A stretch of DNA of 64,000 nucleotides from Watersipora subatra (GCF_963576615.1 NC_088712.1:52433114-52497113); one strand, 5' to 3'. Shown: positions 46,284-58,010, numbered from the stretch's first letter. Notes: generated from the letters alone by a model not told the origin. Numbers and translations are program-made.

Positions 46284-46463
46284 TTAGAAGCGATTCGCAA
46301 GAGAACTTTGTTGATTGTAGACACGCCCAGCTACAGAAAGAACTTTAAGGTTGGATGTCATTCCAGTCATTTGATGCCTTTTTGGAAATTGAACATCAAC
46401 TTGTTGTTTGAAGGTTAGGTAATCTAGACCACTTTGCCTCCACTGGTAAATATGCTGCTCTAC
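46284..46463 (-). CDS. Gene H (unidentified), last coding exon
   Basis: The acceptor (ctggtttctttgcag) is in phase 0. The exon encodes 59 residues beginning VEQHIYQWRQSGLDYLTFKQ, then VDVQFPKRHQMTGMTSNLKV and LSVAGRVYNQQSSLANRF, with a TAA stop at 46286-46284. Phase and strand fit the exon at 49935-50072 directly. No family was recognised. A WRQ-x-GL-x-Y motif recalls the small ATP synthase epsilon subunit, but the exon joins upstream coding exons and its continuation differs, so that identity was not adopted. Confidence 0.7.
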   Translation of the reverse strand, partial: VEQHIYQWRQSGLDYLTFKQQVDVQFPKRHQMTGMTSNLKVLSVAGRVYNQQSSLANRF

Positions 46464-47049
46464 CTGCAAAGAAACCAGTTATTAACCTGTTAGTATAGTT
46501 AAAAATTAGGAGAATGTTGAACACTACTCATTTTACAGACTTTCCCAAGATATCAAACCAGCTTTAAAACAATACTGACTAAAAAGTGTGCTCCATCATG
46601 TTGTTTTAGAACGCTTAGGAGATTGGCCAGAAACTTGAAGAGTAGGCTTTTGCAGCTAGCTATATTGGTGGCTGTACTAAATGTAGGTCACACAGAAGAT
46701 GCTTTCCTACTGAAACTCTGCATAATTATGTTTGCCCTAAAGAGATTGCAGTTCTCACTATGTTGATGTTATGCCTAAAACAAAAAAAAACCTAGTAAGC
46801 CTTAAAAAATTCTTGTTTCGATGTTGTTAACACAAGTTAACTCAATAAAAGTAAAAAACAACAAACATTATCATTAATGCTTTCTTTTAAGCTAAAACTT
46901 TTTTGTCAAACTATTAGGTAAGAATGGTATCTTTTAAATATAAAATGTAATGAATAGTTGGGTTAAGAAAAGCTTTATTTTACAAACTAATAATTACAGC
47001 GTTACCATTCCTCTTATTTTTAAGCAAAATGCACCAAAATCTACAAAAT

Positions 47050-47190
47050 TTTACACATTCAGCCTGTACTGTGATGAGAACCGTGTCTGTCCATATAAAG
47101 CCACCGTTGGATAATGGAAAAATATTGCATCCCGCTGGATTTGAACTTGCAACATTTACCTTGCTAGACTGACACTACAAAAACTATGCT
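47050..47190 (-). repeat. SINE-like element
   Basis: On the minus strand GTAGTGTCAGTCTAGCAAGG is followed by a good polymerase III B box (GCAAGTTCAAATCCAGC). Then come CAACGGTGGCTTTATATGGA and CAGACACGGTTCTCATCACA. The order of B box and GTGGCTTTA-ACGGAC matches the modules at 15045-15180 and 31280-31385. Confidence 0.6.
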
Positions 47191-48030
47191 AATTAACCTT
47201 GTAATAATTTGCAATATTTGAATGCATAATTATTGCAACTGATAATCTTTTACAGCACTCTACACTGCCAGGGTATTTGTTGGTACAAGCCAAGTTGATT
47301 CAAAATCTTGAGCTGAGTAAAATTCCTAACTGTCTACACGGTCAATTTTTTCCATGCACAGATTGACTATGAATTGTATAAAAGTCCCTTTTCATTCAGT
47401 TGGCCTTTAACACTGTAAGGTTGGTGTGTATGAATATGCCTTTCACTGCAATGCATACATGTACAAATTAAGCATAGGGTTACTGCCAGGTTACTCTGCA
47501 AAGCAGAGTTGTCCTCTCGTGCACTCCAAACAAATCCTAAATATTTAGGATTATACATTAATCATTAATTATATAGACATTATTGAAATTCTTTAAATAG
47601 TTTAGAAGTTTCTATTAAAACAGATTTTCAGCTTTTGTTTACACCATTTAGTCTCTGCTTATATGATAAAGCTACTCTTTGCCATTAGCATGTCTGTGCA
47701 AATGCACTCGTTTATAACAGTTCATCTTCGTAGACTATTTGAGATGACCAAAATAAATTCTAAGTCAGCAAAAAATTTAACTCTGATGCTCATATCAACT
47801 GATTTGACAATTAAAAAACATTCAGTTTTGAAGGTAGTAAACATGAATTTGGAGATCAAACAGAAGGTGAGGTGAATAAAAGCCACAAAAGACAGGCTGA
47901 TACTTGTTGCGGCTAGCTAACAAAGTAAAATCTGTGTCTGTATGACTTATCATTTATCCATCGTCGGGAAGAGCTTAGGAGCAAGATAGATTTTGATGAG
48001 ACTAGATATCATGACATTCAGCTTGGTATA

Positions 48031-48962
48031 CAGACGGTCTCCAACCTACGAACGAGTTACGTTCCAAACAATTGTTTGTACAGTGAATTTGGTCGTAAGT
48101 TGCTTCAGTGCTATATTTTGTATTATACCTTATGCTTAAGGCCTACATGTATATAAGTATATTGAAGGTTTATATTAGTATGTTTAAGGCTTGTATAAGT
48201 AACCTGTAAATTGGTTTGTACTGAAAAAACTTTTTAATAAAATGGAGAGAATACTGTGGTGGACGCCGGGCCATGACACAGCATTTCTTATTGATCGTAT
48301 GTGTTGTCCTTTTTTATTATATCGTTGTTTTAATCGTTATGCTAGAACTTATCTTTGTTGTCCTTTTTTATGTGTCGTTCTTTTATTATACCGTTGTTTC
48401 ACTCGTTATGCTATTGTTATATCTGATATCATGTTATAACACTATCATTTATCGTCACTTTTATTGTTGTCATACCAACTCGCTAGCGATCCTATTTATT
48501 CACCTTGTTAGCCGGTGTTCTCACCATTTGCCGTTAGGACGGAACAGTTGATATTACTGAATATAACGGAGCGCTCTCATTTATTTGAGCAGAGCAGATA
48601 GATGTACGCTCCTCGAATAGTGAAATTTCCTTCGCTAATAAAAAAGCTGAATGAAACTACACACACTCTCTTCTTTTTATTTATTAGTCTAGATCGTGCC
48701 AAGTAAAGGTCGGCAAACTCCTTTACAATACATACAGGAAAAATAAAAAAGTTCTTTACGCACTGGAGATACGTTCACACACTAATGCCCTGCAACGAAC
48801 TGGGCAGAGGAAGGTGGATGCTAGGTGATGCTTCTATGTAGCGCCTCTTTCTGCCGCTAATAAGTCGGTAATACCGTCGGTATTATCGATGAATATACGC
48901 GCAGACCTGTTCGTATGTACCGTTGTGTGTAACTCGAATGTTCGTAAGTAGGAAACCGTCTG
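48031..48962. mobile_element. TA-flanked MITE, mariner/Tc1-like ends
   Basis: The left end CAGACGGTCTCCAACCTACG and the right end (reverse complement CAGACGGTTTCCTACTTACG) match over most of 20 bases. Each is bordered by TA, the mariner/Tc1 target. The body is 932 bp and has no transposase. It includes an internal duplication of about 61 bp (TGTTGTCCTTTTTTAT units at 48303 and 48357) that opens a low-complexity frame. It lies in the last intron of gene H. Confidence 0.8.
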
Positions 48963-49934
48963 TAATAACACTCCAAAGCTTTCACTGATAGATCCCCTTC
49001 AAATATTTCTGATTTCTTGCGAGGCGAATCATTTTACATATTTTTGACAAAAATGACAATCTCTAATGACAAACTAGTTTAACAATGTATTGGTATCTAT
49101 AATAGCGAACCCTATGCATCTCATCATTGCTCAAGTTTGGCAAGAATGTAAGCGATATTTTTAAGGACAACTATGAAAATTTTGTTAATAATTTTGGGAA
49201 CTTTCACCAACTTGACACTTTACCCTATATGGCATTACTTATGTTGGTCAAACAAAAGCTTTACATAAATTATTTACATTGAGAGGAATTTGCGTTATAA
49301 TAGGTATACATGTACATTATAGCAAAATTTGCTGTACAGCTATTCCAACCAGATAAAAATCTGACCTATGCCCATACTACAAAAAATTCATAATTTGAGT
49401 TAAAATACTTGGATTTAAGTTAGAATATGACCTAAAAGTCAATGAAAGGAACTTAAGTTTACTTTTCACATAGGAAACAAATACATTATGCTTATGAAAC
49501 AATGCAAGTGTTTTGGCCTTAAAGTTTGGCTTATTAATGTATATACTTAAAAACATTACTTTTTATTTTGTGGGTTTTCACTGTCCACAAAAGACCCTGG
49601 TCCCCGTTAATCCCGAAAATTGAATGGTGACTGCAAAAAACAGCTATGACAGACCGAACAGGATTTGGAACAAAAGGTACATTTCTCACAAACAGAGATT
49701 GTAAATGGTACAAAAATGCAAGTTAAGCAATACGAGTGTCATTCAGAGTTAAAAAAAGCTATAGCTTGTTGCATACTATTAGATACATCGTCCAAATACA
49801 TATTATTGAAATTTTCGGACTAGCACAAAATTTTTCATTTCAATATTTGTAAAATACATCTAAAAAAATATTGTTTTTCACCAAGGTTCATTCTATGTCA
49901 CTCAATATTTTGGTGTTTTGACACTCTAATTTAC

Positions 49935-50072
49935 CTTCACTAAGTTCCTTTGTCCGCTCTCCTCTGACCAGAAACCTCCCCAAATATGTAAGCTTTTGTA
50001 ACCTTGAATCGCCAATTCTTTAGATAACTTGTCTAGCACCAGAGTGGGTGCAGAACATGTTATAGCAACACC
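49935..50072 (-). CDS. Gene H (unidentified), exon
   Basis: A 138-nt phase 0-0 exon from acceptor (actaattgcag) to donor (GTGAAG|gtaaat). The other two frames are closed by stops. It encodes 46 residues: GVAITCSAPTLVLDKLSKEL, AIQGYKSLHIWGGFWSEESG and QRNLVK. Helix-like and aromatic-rich, with no recognised family. It joins without frame conflict to the exon before (51996-52037) and after (46284-46463). Confidence 0.78.
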
Positions 50073-50740
50073 CTGCAATTAGTAATAACAAAATAGAAAT
50101 ATCACATTTTTTGAATGAATGATTTTCCGATTTAAATTAAACTCTTTTCATAGCTAATCAATTGAAAGCTCATTGCTTGCTGCAAAAAAAGGAAAAAACT
50201 GAGCAAGCAGAAGTGCATCTGATATTTTAGCTTATGACTCTCAATCCCAGCTTTGATATTTGTCACCATTGTGATTTGTAGGCAATAGAAGAACGCGAGT
50301 TAAGCAATGTAAAAACTTATTCATATTCTATTAAAAAAAAGGACTTCAAATATTGAAGTGGTATTTCAAAAGCAATTACTCATTCGTAAAATTGATAGTC
50401 AGTAGTCTGACCCTGATCTGGACTTGGCTTTTAGATATTATTGCAAAGTAAAGTTTAGAGCTGGTCACCATAGGTTTTAACTGTGAGTTTCAGTTCCTAT
50501 CCCAGACACTATGCTTACATATAGTCTGTACAAGTGCTATCATCAGTGGACAGGCAACCAGAATGCAAGAACATGACAACTATAAACATGCAATAATACT
50601 TAGTCAATACTAAGAATGATTATGAAGTTTAAGAATATTAATCAAAATTACGTACAGTGGCACTCGCATACCGTTGTTGCTTGAAAGGTATGTTTCCAAA
50701 AGAAAATCTTGTCATTTTTCTAAAAGATTACTAATGCTTA

Positions 50741-51650
50741 AAGGTTGACTTGCAACAAAATTCACGCTACAGTTATTTGGTATCAAAAGATTCACCATGT
50801 CTTACTCTGTTGTGTTGCATGTGCAATATATGTAGAAATGTGATAACATGCTCTTAAAAGCTCAAAAGCGAAAAGTTAATCGCCGCCATCACGAAATTGC
50901 CGAAGATTAGAATCCCGTTCCAAACATGGGTCAAATGGAACGTAGCTCAACAAGATGGCTTCTGTTTACACTTTCATGCACCTCATTTATTCAAATATTT
51001 TCACAATTGCACTTCACGCATTCAATGAAACGATGTCTATTGTCCTCAAGCATCTGTTTCCTCATCACTGTATTGATGTCACTTTGAGCACTGATATCTC
51101 AAAACCTACCGTAAAAAATGGTTTAATTTTTAACCTTAGCTCGAAGGAATGCATATCATCATCTGATAAGCATGACAAGCCTGTTGGTCACCTGTGATAG
51201 TCAAAAAATGCTGCGGAAATTATGCGCGCTGTTTGGCAGGAAGCATGGGTCACATGATCAGATTGCGACTAGACGATTAGATCAACCCAAAACAAAATTG
51301 TGAACTAGCGAGCATCTATATTTGGTAAGAGCTCTTTGGCGAAACCCAAAGTTTATGTCATAAATTAGTGCTACAAGAAGTTTTATATTGAGCCTTTTAC
51401 GGAACTTACAATTCATGTGAGAAGATCACGTGTCAAAACAATAACCAAATCATTTTACTATGTCAGAGAAATGAATTGATTCCAATCTACGGCGGTTTCG
51501 GGATCGCGGAGATTAACTGTTTCTTTTTTAGCTTTTAAGAGCTTGTAATCACAGTTCTCCATATTTTGCACACACAACACATCAGAGTAAGCCATGGTGA
51601 ATCTTTTGATACCAAATAACCGTAATGAAATTTTGTTGCAAGTCAACCTT
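50741..51650. mobile_element. Inverted-repeat element (MITE-like), 910 bp
   Basis: The ends read AAGGTTGACTTGCAACAAAA on both sides (right side as reverse complement), and similarity between the arms continues for about 180 bp. Landmarks include TTATTTGGTATCAAAAGATT, CACCATG, TACTCTG, TGTGTTG and CTCTTAAAAGCT. A target duplication could not be seen. The plus frame 50955-51197 (80 residues, Kozak AAGATGG) and the minus frame 51458-51646 lie in the body and arm and have no recognisable motif. Situated in a gene H intron. Confidence 0.75.
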
Positions 51651-51995
51651 CAACAAGCAAAATGATAACAAGCTCCAGTACCATGCATTGACAACTTGGG
51701 CAGCTAAGTCGTACATGCAAATCAGATGAGTATTTTACGGTATTTTGGAAAGGCCAATAATTAACCAATATTTGAGTTTTCATCAAATTAAAGTACATTT
51801 AATGGGCCATTTTAGCAGCGCAAAGAAAGCACATTTCTGATGACCATTTGCACCAATTTAGGGCAGGTAGTAGGAGTGAAACAAATTGGTTCGACTTATT
51901 TTAGTCAAAAATGGATACAAGTATTAGCCAAATGAAAGTTTGTTACGGAAAGTTCTATCATAAGAACATAATTTGAAATAAATTCTATAATAAAC

Positions 51996-52037
51996 CTCTT
52001 GCAGTTGCTTCATTTTGTCCTGCAAACACATTAAAAT
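51996..52037 (-). CDS. Gene H (unidentified), 42-nt exon
   Basis: A short phase 0-0 exon from acceptor (tgttttctattacag) to donor (GCAAGAG|gtttat), encoding ILMCLQDKMKQLQE. It fuses in frame with GVAITCSAP of the next exon. The donor is weak (gtttat) but the polypyrimidine tract is good. A second acceptor inside it (GTTTGCAG) would leave an even shorter exon in the same frame. Confidence 0.6.
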
Positions 52038-52656
52038 CTGTAATAGAAAACAAGACACCTATACAAAATCAAAACTGGTAGTTAATTTCTGTTAGTGATG
52101 ACATATTTTTTATTGTAGTTCTACAATAGCACTATAAGTTCCAAACAGTGCATTAACTATTAATATGTGTCATGATCACAGAATTCATGGTAAGTCGGGA
52201 TTACAAGATTTAGCAAACACAATTTTGATTCTAGCCTAATTGCAGCAGATTATATGGTCAAAAAACTGAAGCACGTTTACCATTAGTGCAAAAACATAGT
52301 TCCAAGAAAACTGGTATTAAAGTTTGAGAAACGAAAACCAATGTAAAGTTTTGTTTACATTTCAAAACGACATAGCAACCAATATCAAGATATTGTGATA
52401 TTTATCTAGATTTCTGTACTTGGATCCAAAAAACTATGCTGAATTTAAAAATCTAAACAGATTTTAGCTGGTTGTCAAAGAAATAGCTGGATATTTATAA
52501 GCAAGTGTATTACTTATTTTTGCAGATATTAAAAACAGCTTGATTGTATCGCGATATTGGGCACACCCAAATCATCAACCAAATCTTTAGAAAATTAACA
52601 ACAGTAACATATTGCACACCATCGGTCACTATATACTTCGACCTTGCAAACTCGAA

Positions 52657-52730
52657 TAATTATTCTCATAACTAAATCTGATTATAATTTTATAAAAATT
52701 GAATAATTATTCTTATTATTAAATATTGTA
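52657..52730 (+). repeat. AT-rich dispersed repeat, matches 41246-41325
   Basis: About 70 bp shared with 41246-41325 in the same orientation. Confidence 0.6.
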
Positions 52731-52893
52731 GTAATCTTGTAAGAATCGTTAGGAAAATATCACCACAACTCCCTTTACTTTCACTGCTTTTGACATCAGT
52801 TAGAATACCAAAGTACTCATTACAAGCATCCAAAATGTCAAAGTTACCTTTAAAATCGGCAAAAAAGAAACAATTATTTTTAGCGGACACCAT
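52690..52893 (-). CDS. Open frame with strong start context, unrecognised
   Basis: A 67-residue frame beginning MVSAKNNCFFFADFKGNFDI after AAAAATGG, a near-ideal Kozak context, and continuing LDACNEYFGILTDVKSS. Possible donors (AAAG|gtaact and TTTG|gtattc) leave phase 1, which does not fit the phase-0 start of the next gene H exon. Its end overlaps the AT-rich dispersed repeat. It could be a first exon of an alternative transcript, or chance. Confidence 0.25.
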   Translation of the reverse strand: MVSAKNNCFFFADFKGNFDILDACNEYFGILTDVKSSESKGSCGDIFLTILTRLLQYLIIRIIIQFL

Positions 52894-55399
52894 TTTTCAG
52901 TACTTCTTGTTTAGCATAGCAACGGTTTTAAGTTTTTTTTCGATGGTAAAATACTTTTATTGGCTAAACTGACTTCAGATTCAGAAAGATCATTATTTGA
53001 TTGGTCCAGACCTACAGGTTACAAAATTTGTTACCAATATTATAAGTTCAGTTGGTGCAACTTCAAAGTCGAATAACTCAACTTCGTGATTTGCGACTTA
53101 ACCATGTTTTCTGTGACCGCAACCCATATGATCTACCTGCTGATAACTTCAACTCCTTTACTACCAAATGGATCTCTCTACCGCGACATAAGTGTTTCGT
53201 GAAACTTAATTTCTAAGAGTGTATAAATGGTTATAACTTTACACCCCAATTGTTTATTAACAATATTTTTATAGCAAGTTTGTCAGCATAAGTTTTTATG
53301 TTAGTTCATGCCCCCAAAAATATTACAAACGAGTTGTCGAGTGAGAGGGACCACTTTTCGTCCATTTTGAAATTACTGTGAGGTAAGCACAAAACTCTAG
53401 TCGGATGATTTATGAATATTATTAGTTTACATGTTAACTAATCTGATGAACATAATTACTCTCATTAGTACTATTGCTCAATAAAGTTGCTCAGTCTATA
53501 GATCTGAAATTAGTAACCATTTATGGCTGTATTGCTTTTGAAATTACTGGTCATCAGTAAGGAGATTTCATAAAACAAGTTTTTGCAAAGCAAAACTATG
53601 CTCAGGTTGTAAACGCATTCTTATTTGCTCAACATATGCAAATAATAGCTTTTTTCAATCAGGTATAGATGTAATAAGATAATTTACTAATTAATCAGTA
53701 ATCGGAAACAATTTGTACAAAAGCTTGCTAAAGCCGCATCATGCAGCACTTGGCCATACAGAAACACATTGCCAAACGAGCTGTACTATTGGTAGTTTAA
53801 GAGTTCACACTGAAACAGCTTCAACATAAAAATAAGACATAAGAAATCAGTGCAAAAACTGCTTCGTATTACATTTACTTCATGCCTTGTTGTAATTGAG
53901 CATCATACTGTGTGCACAATTAGGAAAAATGGCTGCAAGATCAAAATTTACCAAGTCTTTAATTTGTTAATGAAGCCGTGATAAAAAACAATTTAGACAA
54001 TTTATGCAGAACTTAAATGCAACTGCATTTCATCAGCATTTTTATAAGCAGGCTTAGTGTAAAAAAAACAGAGTAAGAGCCATACTACAAGTTCATGAAG
54101 TTTTGAACAAATTGTTACTTTACCCTCCAATATGTTGTAAAATGCTAAGACAAGGTTAAAAAATTATGGACGCTGTTGGAAGAGAGAACGTTTCAAATAC
54201 CTCTAGATTTCATAAAAAAACAGCTAAAAATGATGGCCAGGGTTCTTGAGGACACTTTTATTTGTATGAAAGATTGGTAGATAGAACATTATTACACAAA
54301 CAGACAATTCCAGAATTAAAGCGCAAACATTGTGGCCATAAAGGGTAAATAAAAATTGTTTCAAAGTAAAAGCTAAAAGGCTATTGTGCCTGGTAGTAGT
54401 AGCAGCATTACCATATCATTTTTCTATTGAATAACGTAATACACTTTTTATTAGAATAGAACAGACTTTGGTACATTAATTTGTCCTACATGTGATGGCT
54501 CTTATTAAAGACCTAATTTTCACCAATGAAGTGTGCCCTCAGATTAAGATGACCCTATTTATGAACCACACCGCCTATCAGAGTTTTTTAACATACACAT
54601 TAATCAGCAGAAGGTTTTACGCCTAATGTTACCGACAAAACATCTAAAAAGTGTGTTGCAGTATGAGCTTGTCAGGTTCTCATCCTCTTTTGCTGATACA
54701 ATAGGTAGCAATCAGTAGTCCATTTTCCAAAGGTTTATTTATTGCCCATTTCTAAAACCTTGGTAGCTGTAAAGGTCTAACACAGCTGTTTATTGCAATA
54801 ATAAACTGTAAAAACAAAAATAATGATTCTCAAAAAACTTTGGTCGCTGTTGGCTGTTAACATGTTTTCTATTAGTTAGATGCAGGATGGCGATTGGTTT
54901 TTTCCTATTAGGTACACATATGACCGGCTAACTAATTGCCTACTCACTAATAAGAAATGTTTTGTACAAATATTTTTTAGCGCATTGCTCTTGGTTATAA
55001 GCGTACATTGTGCTGAGCTGCACTGCGCAGCCTGTTGTACGCACTCAGTTAAGGGACTAGACCAAAATCTGATTGTGTTTTATACTTTTTCCATTCGGAA
55101 AACCCAGGCTACACTCATTAAGAAATACATTCAATCTTTAAAAAATGGTTAATATTTTAATACTTTGATATTGTATTTGTACAATTTAAATATCAATTGT
55201 ACATGCCACTCCATACATGGTTATTTTGCTTCATAACTATTGTTTTACTGTTTTTGCGGATTGTCAGTGCTATAGTATTTTAGTGTAGCCAACTACCCAA
55301 TGTAATGACTGCAGTCTCCAGAGCTCACTTTAGTCATCAAAGCCCAATTTAATTATCAGAAGATTAGGACTACAAAAAGTAGAGGACTCATCAACTTAC
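52894..55399. other. No supported gene
   Basis: Presumed gene H intron. A GC-richer patch at 53080-53220 is open on both strands, and a good minus donor (AGCAG|gtagat at about 53142) exists. No frame-consistent exon could be built. The plus frame 54880-55152 (90 residues, Cys-rich middle) is unrecognised. Confidence 0.4.
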
Positions 55400-55441
55400 C
55401 CTTCAGTTTTTCAAAACACTTGTAGGCCAATATGATTAGTT
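55400..55441 (-). CDS. Candidate gene H exon with frame conflict
   Basis: A strong donor (CTGAAGG|gtaagt) and a pyrimidine-rich acceptor (gttctttaatcatgttctcacag) bracket 42 nt coding LIILAYKCFEKLK in phase 1-1. The same frame stays open upstream to about 55481 (AHHAELLFFNHVLTE). A second acceptor at 55514 (gttcttttgtag) would start KLFNLENEDEL in another frame, a one-base shift from the first. Neither reading agrees with the phase 2 end of the 56871 exon or the phase 0 start of the 52037 exon. An unseen exon, a sequence error or a relic are the options. Confidence 0.35.
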
Positions 55442-55822
55442 CTGTGAGAACATGATTAAAGAACAATAGTTCTGCGTGGTGAGCTCATCTTCGTTCTCCA
55501 GATTAAACAACTTCTACAAAAGAACAAAGATTTTAACATTATATAAAAAAATAAGTTGATGAGGACTTTATGCACAGAGTCTATGACCACCTTCAATTTG
55601 GTATTGGAAAAAATGTTGAAAGTGAGCTACCGTTAAACCTATATTTGAATGCACCTTGATTTGATTGGCACCGCTATTTGGGACCACATCAGGAGATTGC
55701 TTTGAAAATCGAGCGCCATCTTTTTAATGAACGCCAACTCTATTTGAGGAAGTAAGTTACCTTATCAGTATATGTATAGGTTTAGGTATATTCGCTTTTT
55801 GTGAAAATATAGCAAGGAGCTT

Positions 55823-56596
55823 TTAAGGTCCAAACACACTAGGCGATTTTATTGCAAGCGTCATGAGGGCGAAGATATCGCTGGTGCGTGCATAAACACA
55901 CTCGAGCGATTTACTAGCAAAATGATATAATGGGCACGCTCACAAACTGCCAATAAAAATCCGTATCATTAGTTTTTTCGGAGTTGTTGATAAATTTAGG
56001 CCAGTCAAAATGTCGTCGTCTAGGCTACAACATAAACAACCTCCACATTTGTTATTAAACCTATCTCCCTTTCAAAGAGTGTACACTGCCTACACTACAA
56101 GAAGACAAAAGAAAAACGATTCTTGTATTTTTAGCTGTATTGTTTTTACAATTTTTTATACATATTTTATTTTGTAGTGGTTTTTCATATTTAATATATT
56201 AAATATTTACCATTCTCAAGATGGTCAACCGGCGCAACGATTGACTCCGGATGTTGGTTTTCAACTCGTTTTTTTTTTAATTTTGTTATGATGGACAGAA
56301 CTGGGAGTGCTATTATTAAATTCATGAACAATTGAGTGTTCGTTCTGAAGATGTTTCGTAACAAAATAGAAAATTGGAGCTGATGTACGTTGTTGAACAT
56401 CGGTAAGAAATTATTACCCGCCGTAAAATTACATTCTGGTAAGAACTAACCAATCGAAATGCATCTCGTTAGCAATAAAGTTGTGTAGAGAAATTCTAGC
56501 TTTATCGCTCTGCATGAACACGCTGAGTGAATTTTAACGCAGATTAGCTCTAACGCAATATCGCTCTAATTATCGCCTAATTTGTTTTCACCTTAA
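55823..56596. mobile_element. TTAA-flanked MITE, 774 bp
   Basis: Both borders show TTAA. The left end then reads GGTCCAAACACACTAGGCGA and the right, as reverse complement, GGTGAAAACAAATTAGGCGA. Internal GCGAT/ATCGC words recur near both ends. The target is TTAA if it belongs to the piggyBac superfamily, or TTA if it is PIF/Harbinger-like with ends starting AGGT. The minus frame 56191-56400 has no transposase signature. It lies in a gene H intron, with its end sequence unlike either full piggyBac element here. Confidence 0.75.
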
Positions 56597-56870
56597 GAGA
56601 ATGCTTCAGCGATAACACTTGTTCTATTGAGTCAAATATGCTACAAAGCAAAAAATTACTCTGAATTTGTTGTCGTGGTTTTATAAAAACACCATTATCA
56701 GCTTTTCAAATGTCTTAACCGCCAGTACATCAGCAGCCATAATTAAACATTGTCCCAAAAACAAGCGGCCTCAAACTGCCTAAAATATCGTACTAATCAA
56801 ACATTCCATGTTAAGTGGAAAGAAAATGGGATAAACTACAGCATTGAAATTAAAGCACTCTCACACTCAC

Positions 56871-56970
56871 TTCATGAACAGTTCTGTCAAAATCTTTACT
56901 GATAACTCAGCTTGCACTTTTATTCCATAAGTGCCAGAGTCACATCTAGGAGCAATAGGTCGGCTTTGCG
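56871..56970 (-). CDS. Gene H (unidentified), exon
   Basis: A 100-nt exon from a pyrimidine-rich acceptor (cttgcttgtcctctag) to donor (TTCATGAA|gtgagt), phase 1 to phase 2. The phase-1 start fits the end of the 62133-62189 exon, giving PDLLLVA-A-QSRPIAPRCDSGTYGIKV then QAELSVKILTELFM. An alternative acceptor 18 bases upstream (atcacttttag) would add six residues but break the phase. No family recognised. The downstream partner exon is not resolved. Confidence 0.65.
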
Positions 56971-57119
56971 CTAGAGGACAAGCAAGGCTAAAAGTGATAA
57001 AAATTAGATAATACACAATAAACTTTCAAGTTCAATTAATGATGAGGGAGCAAAAGTATCCTACATGGGAGCTATTGCACACTTTAAACATGATATTTGT
57101 ACCTCACAAACTCACATGG

Positions 57120-57320
57120 TCTTTTAGAGTAAAGTAGATGCTCCTATAACGTATACCTCCTATAGCATAAATTCTAGAAAAAGTCGGGCAATTTTGTGAA
57201 GTTTTTGCTTCGTACCGCGTAAAAAACTCCATATAACTTAAAGTGTATCATCGGGCGAGTTCTAAAGTTTGATTTGAGTATTAGTCTGTCTTGCCACACC
57301 TGCGAGAAAAGAAAGCGACA
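57120..57320. other. Possible mariner-like repeat fragment
   Basis: Text such as GATGCTCCTATAACGTATAC, CTCCTATAGCATAAATTCT and CCATATAACTTAAAG resembles parts of TA-flanked MITEs, but no paired ends were found. Confidence 0.25.
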
Positions 57321-57322
57321 TA

Positions 57323-58010
57323 CAGCGGTGTCAAAAAGTATTTGTCCACCTCAAACCTCACTGCCCATTTTAGGTAAATTTGTTGTAGTAGTCATGTAGA
57401 GGGATTAAACCCTGACAAACCATGCATCATTTAAAAGTAAATTAACATTAGATCTTGTTGACACCATCAGTAATAAAATTACGGTTAATCAGGGATCAAT
57501 AATCATTTATAGGCCAATCAATGTGAATCAGTGCTTATTAACTCATTTTCAAACGCAATATGACATTATTAATTTTCAAGTGGAATATTATCACAACAAT
57601 AAAGATCCTGTTGGACAGCATGTGCAGCAAAGGTTTACAGTTTTGCTTGTTAAAAGAGGAACAGCTAGAGATCCCAGAATTCATACCAGCGTCAACATCA
57701 ACCATGGATAAGAAATGTGTCAACGACCTCATCATTCGCCTGCATACGATGGGCAATCTGCGCAATAGAAAAATAGTGAAGAAGCTTAGAGTATTTCAAT
57801 CTAAAGAAAATTAAGTGGTAAAGAAATGAATGCAGCATCAAACCACCAAAGATCTACCACGATCAAGGCGTTTGAAAAAACCAGCTGTCCAACATGATTG
57901 CTGGTTTCAGATTATGAACACTCAAGCGCTCGTGAGGCTTGTTCACAGCATGCCTAAGGCTGCAGAATGGTTATAGTCTGCAAAGGCTACCAGATAAAAT
58001 ATTAAAATGC
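57323..58010 (+). mobile_element. Internally deleted Tc1-like transposon
   Basis: After a TA target, the sequence CAGCGGTGTCAAAAAGTATT then TGTCCACCTC is a typical Tc1 left end. A 36-residue frame from a perfect Kozak ATG (57704-57814) begins MDKKCVNDLIIRLHTMGNLR, the first helix-turn-helix of Tc1 transposases. After a frame change, 57839-57976 reads TKDLPRSRRLKKPAVQ (the GRPR-like linker and second DNA-binding part). It then jumps straight to LVRLVHSMPKAAEW, the usual C-terminal segment. The DDE catalytic region is missing. No right terminal repeat was found. It is a dead copy in a gene H intron. Confidence 0.85.

Larger units (their letters stand above)
46464..49934 (-). other. Intron of gene H
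   Basis: About 3.5 kb between the last two gene H exons. It holds a SINE-like copy and a TA-flanked MITE, and no further exon that could be supported. Short frames at 47367-47558 and 47663-47875 lack support. Confidence 0.6.

Noticed and set aside
46284..46463. ATP synthase epsilon subunit (WRQ-x-GL-x-Y motif)
   Set aside because: The motif is shared, but the exon is the 3' end of a longer phase-0 chain and the rest of the sequence does not follow the family.
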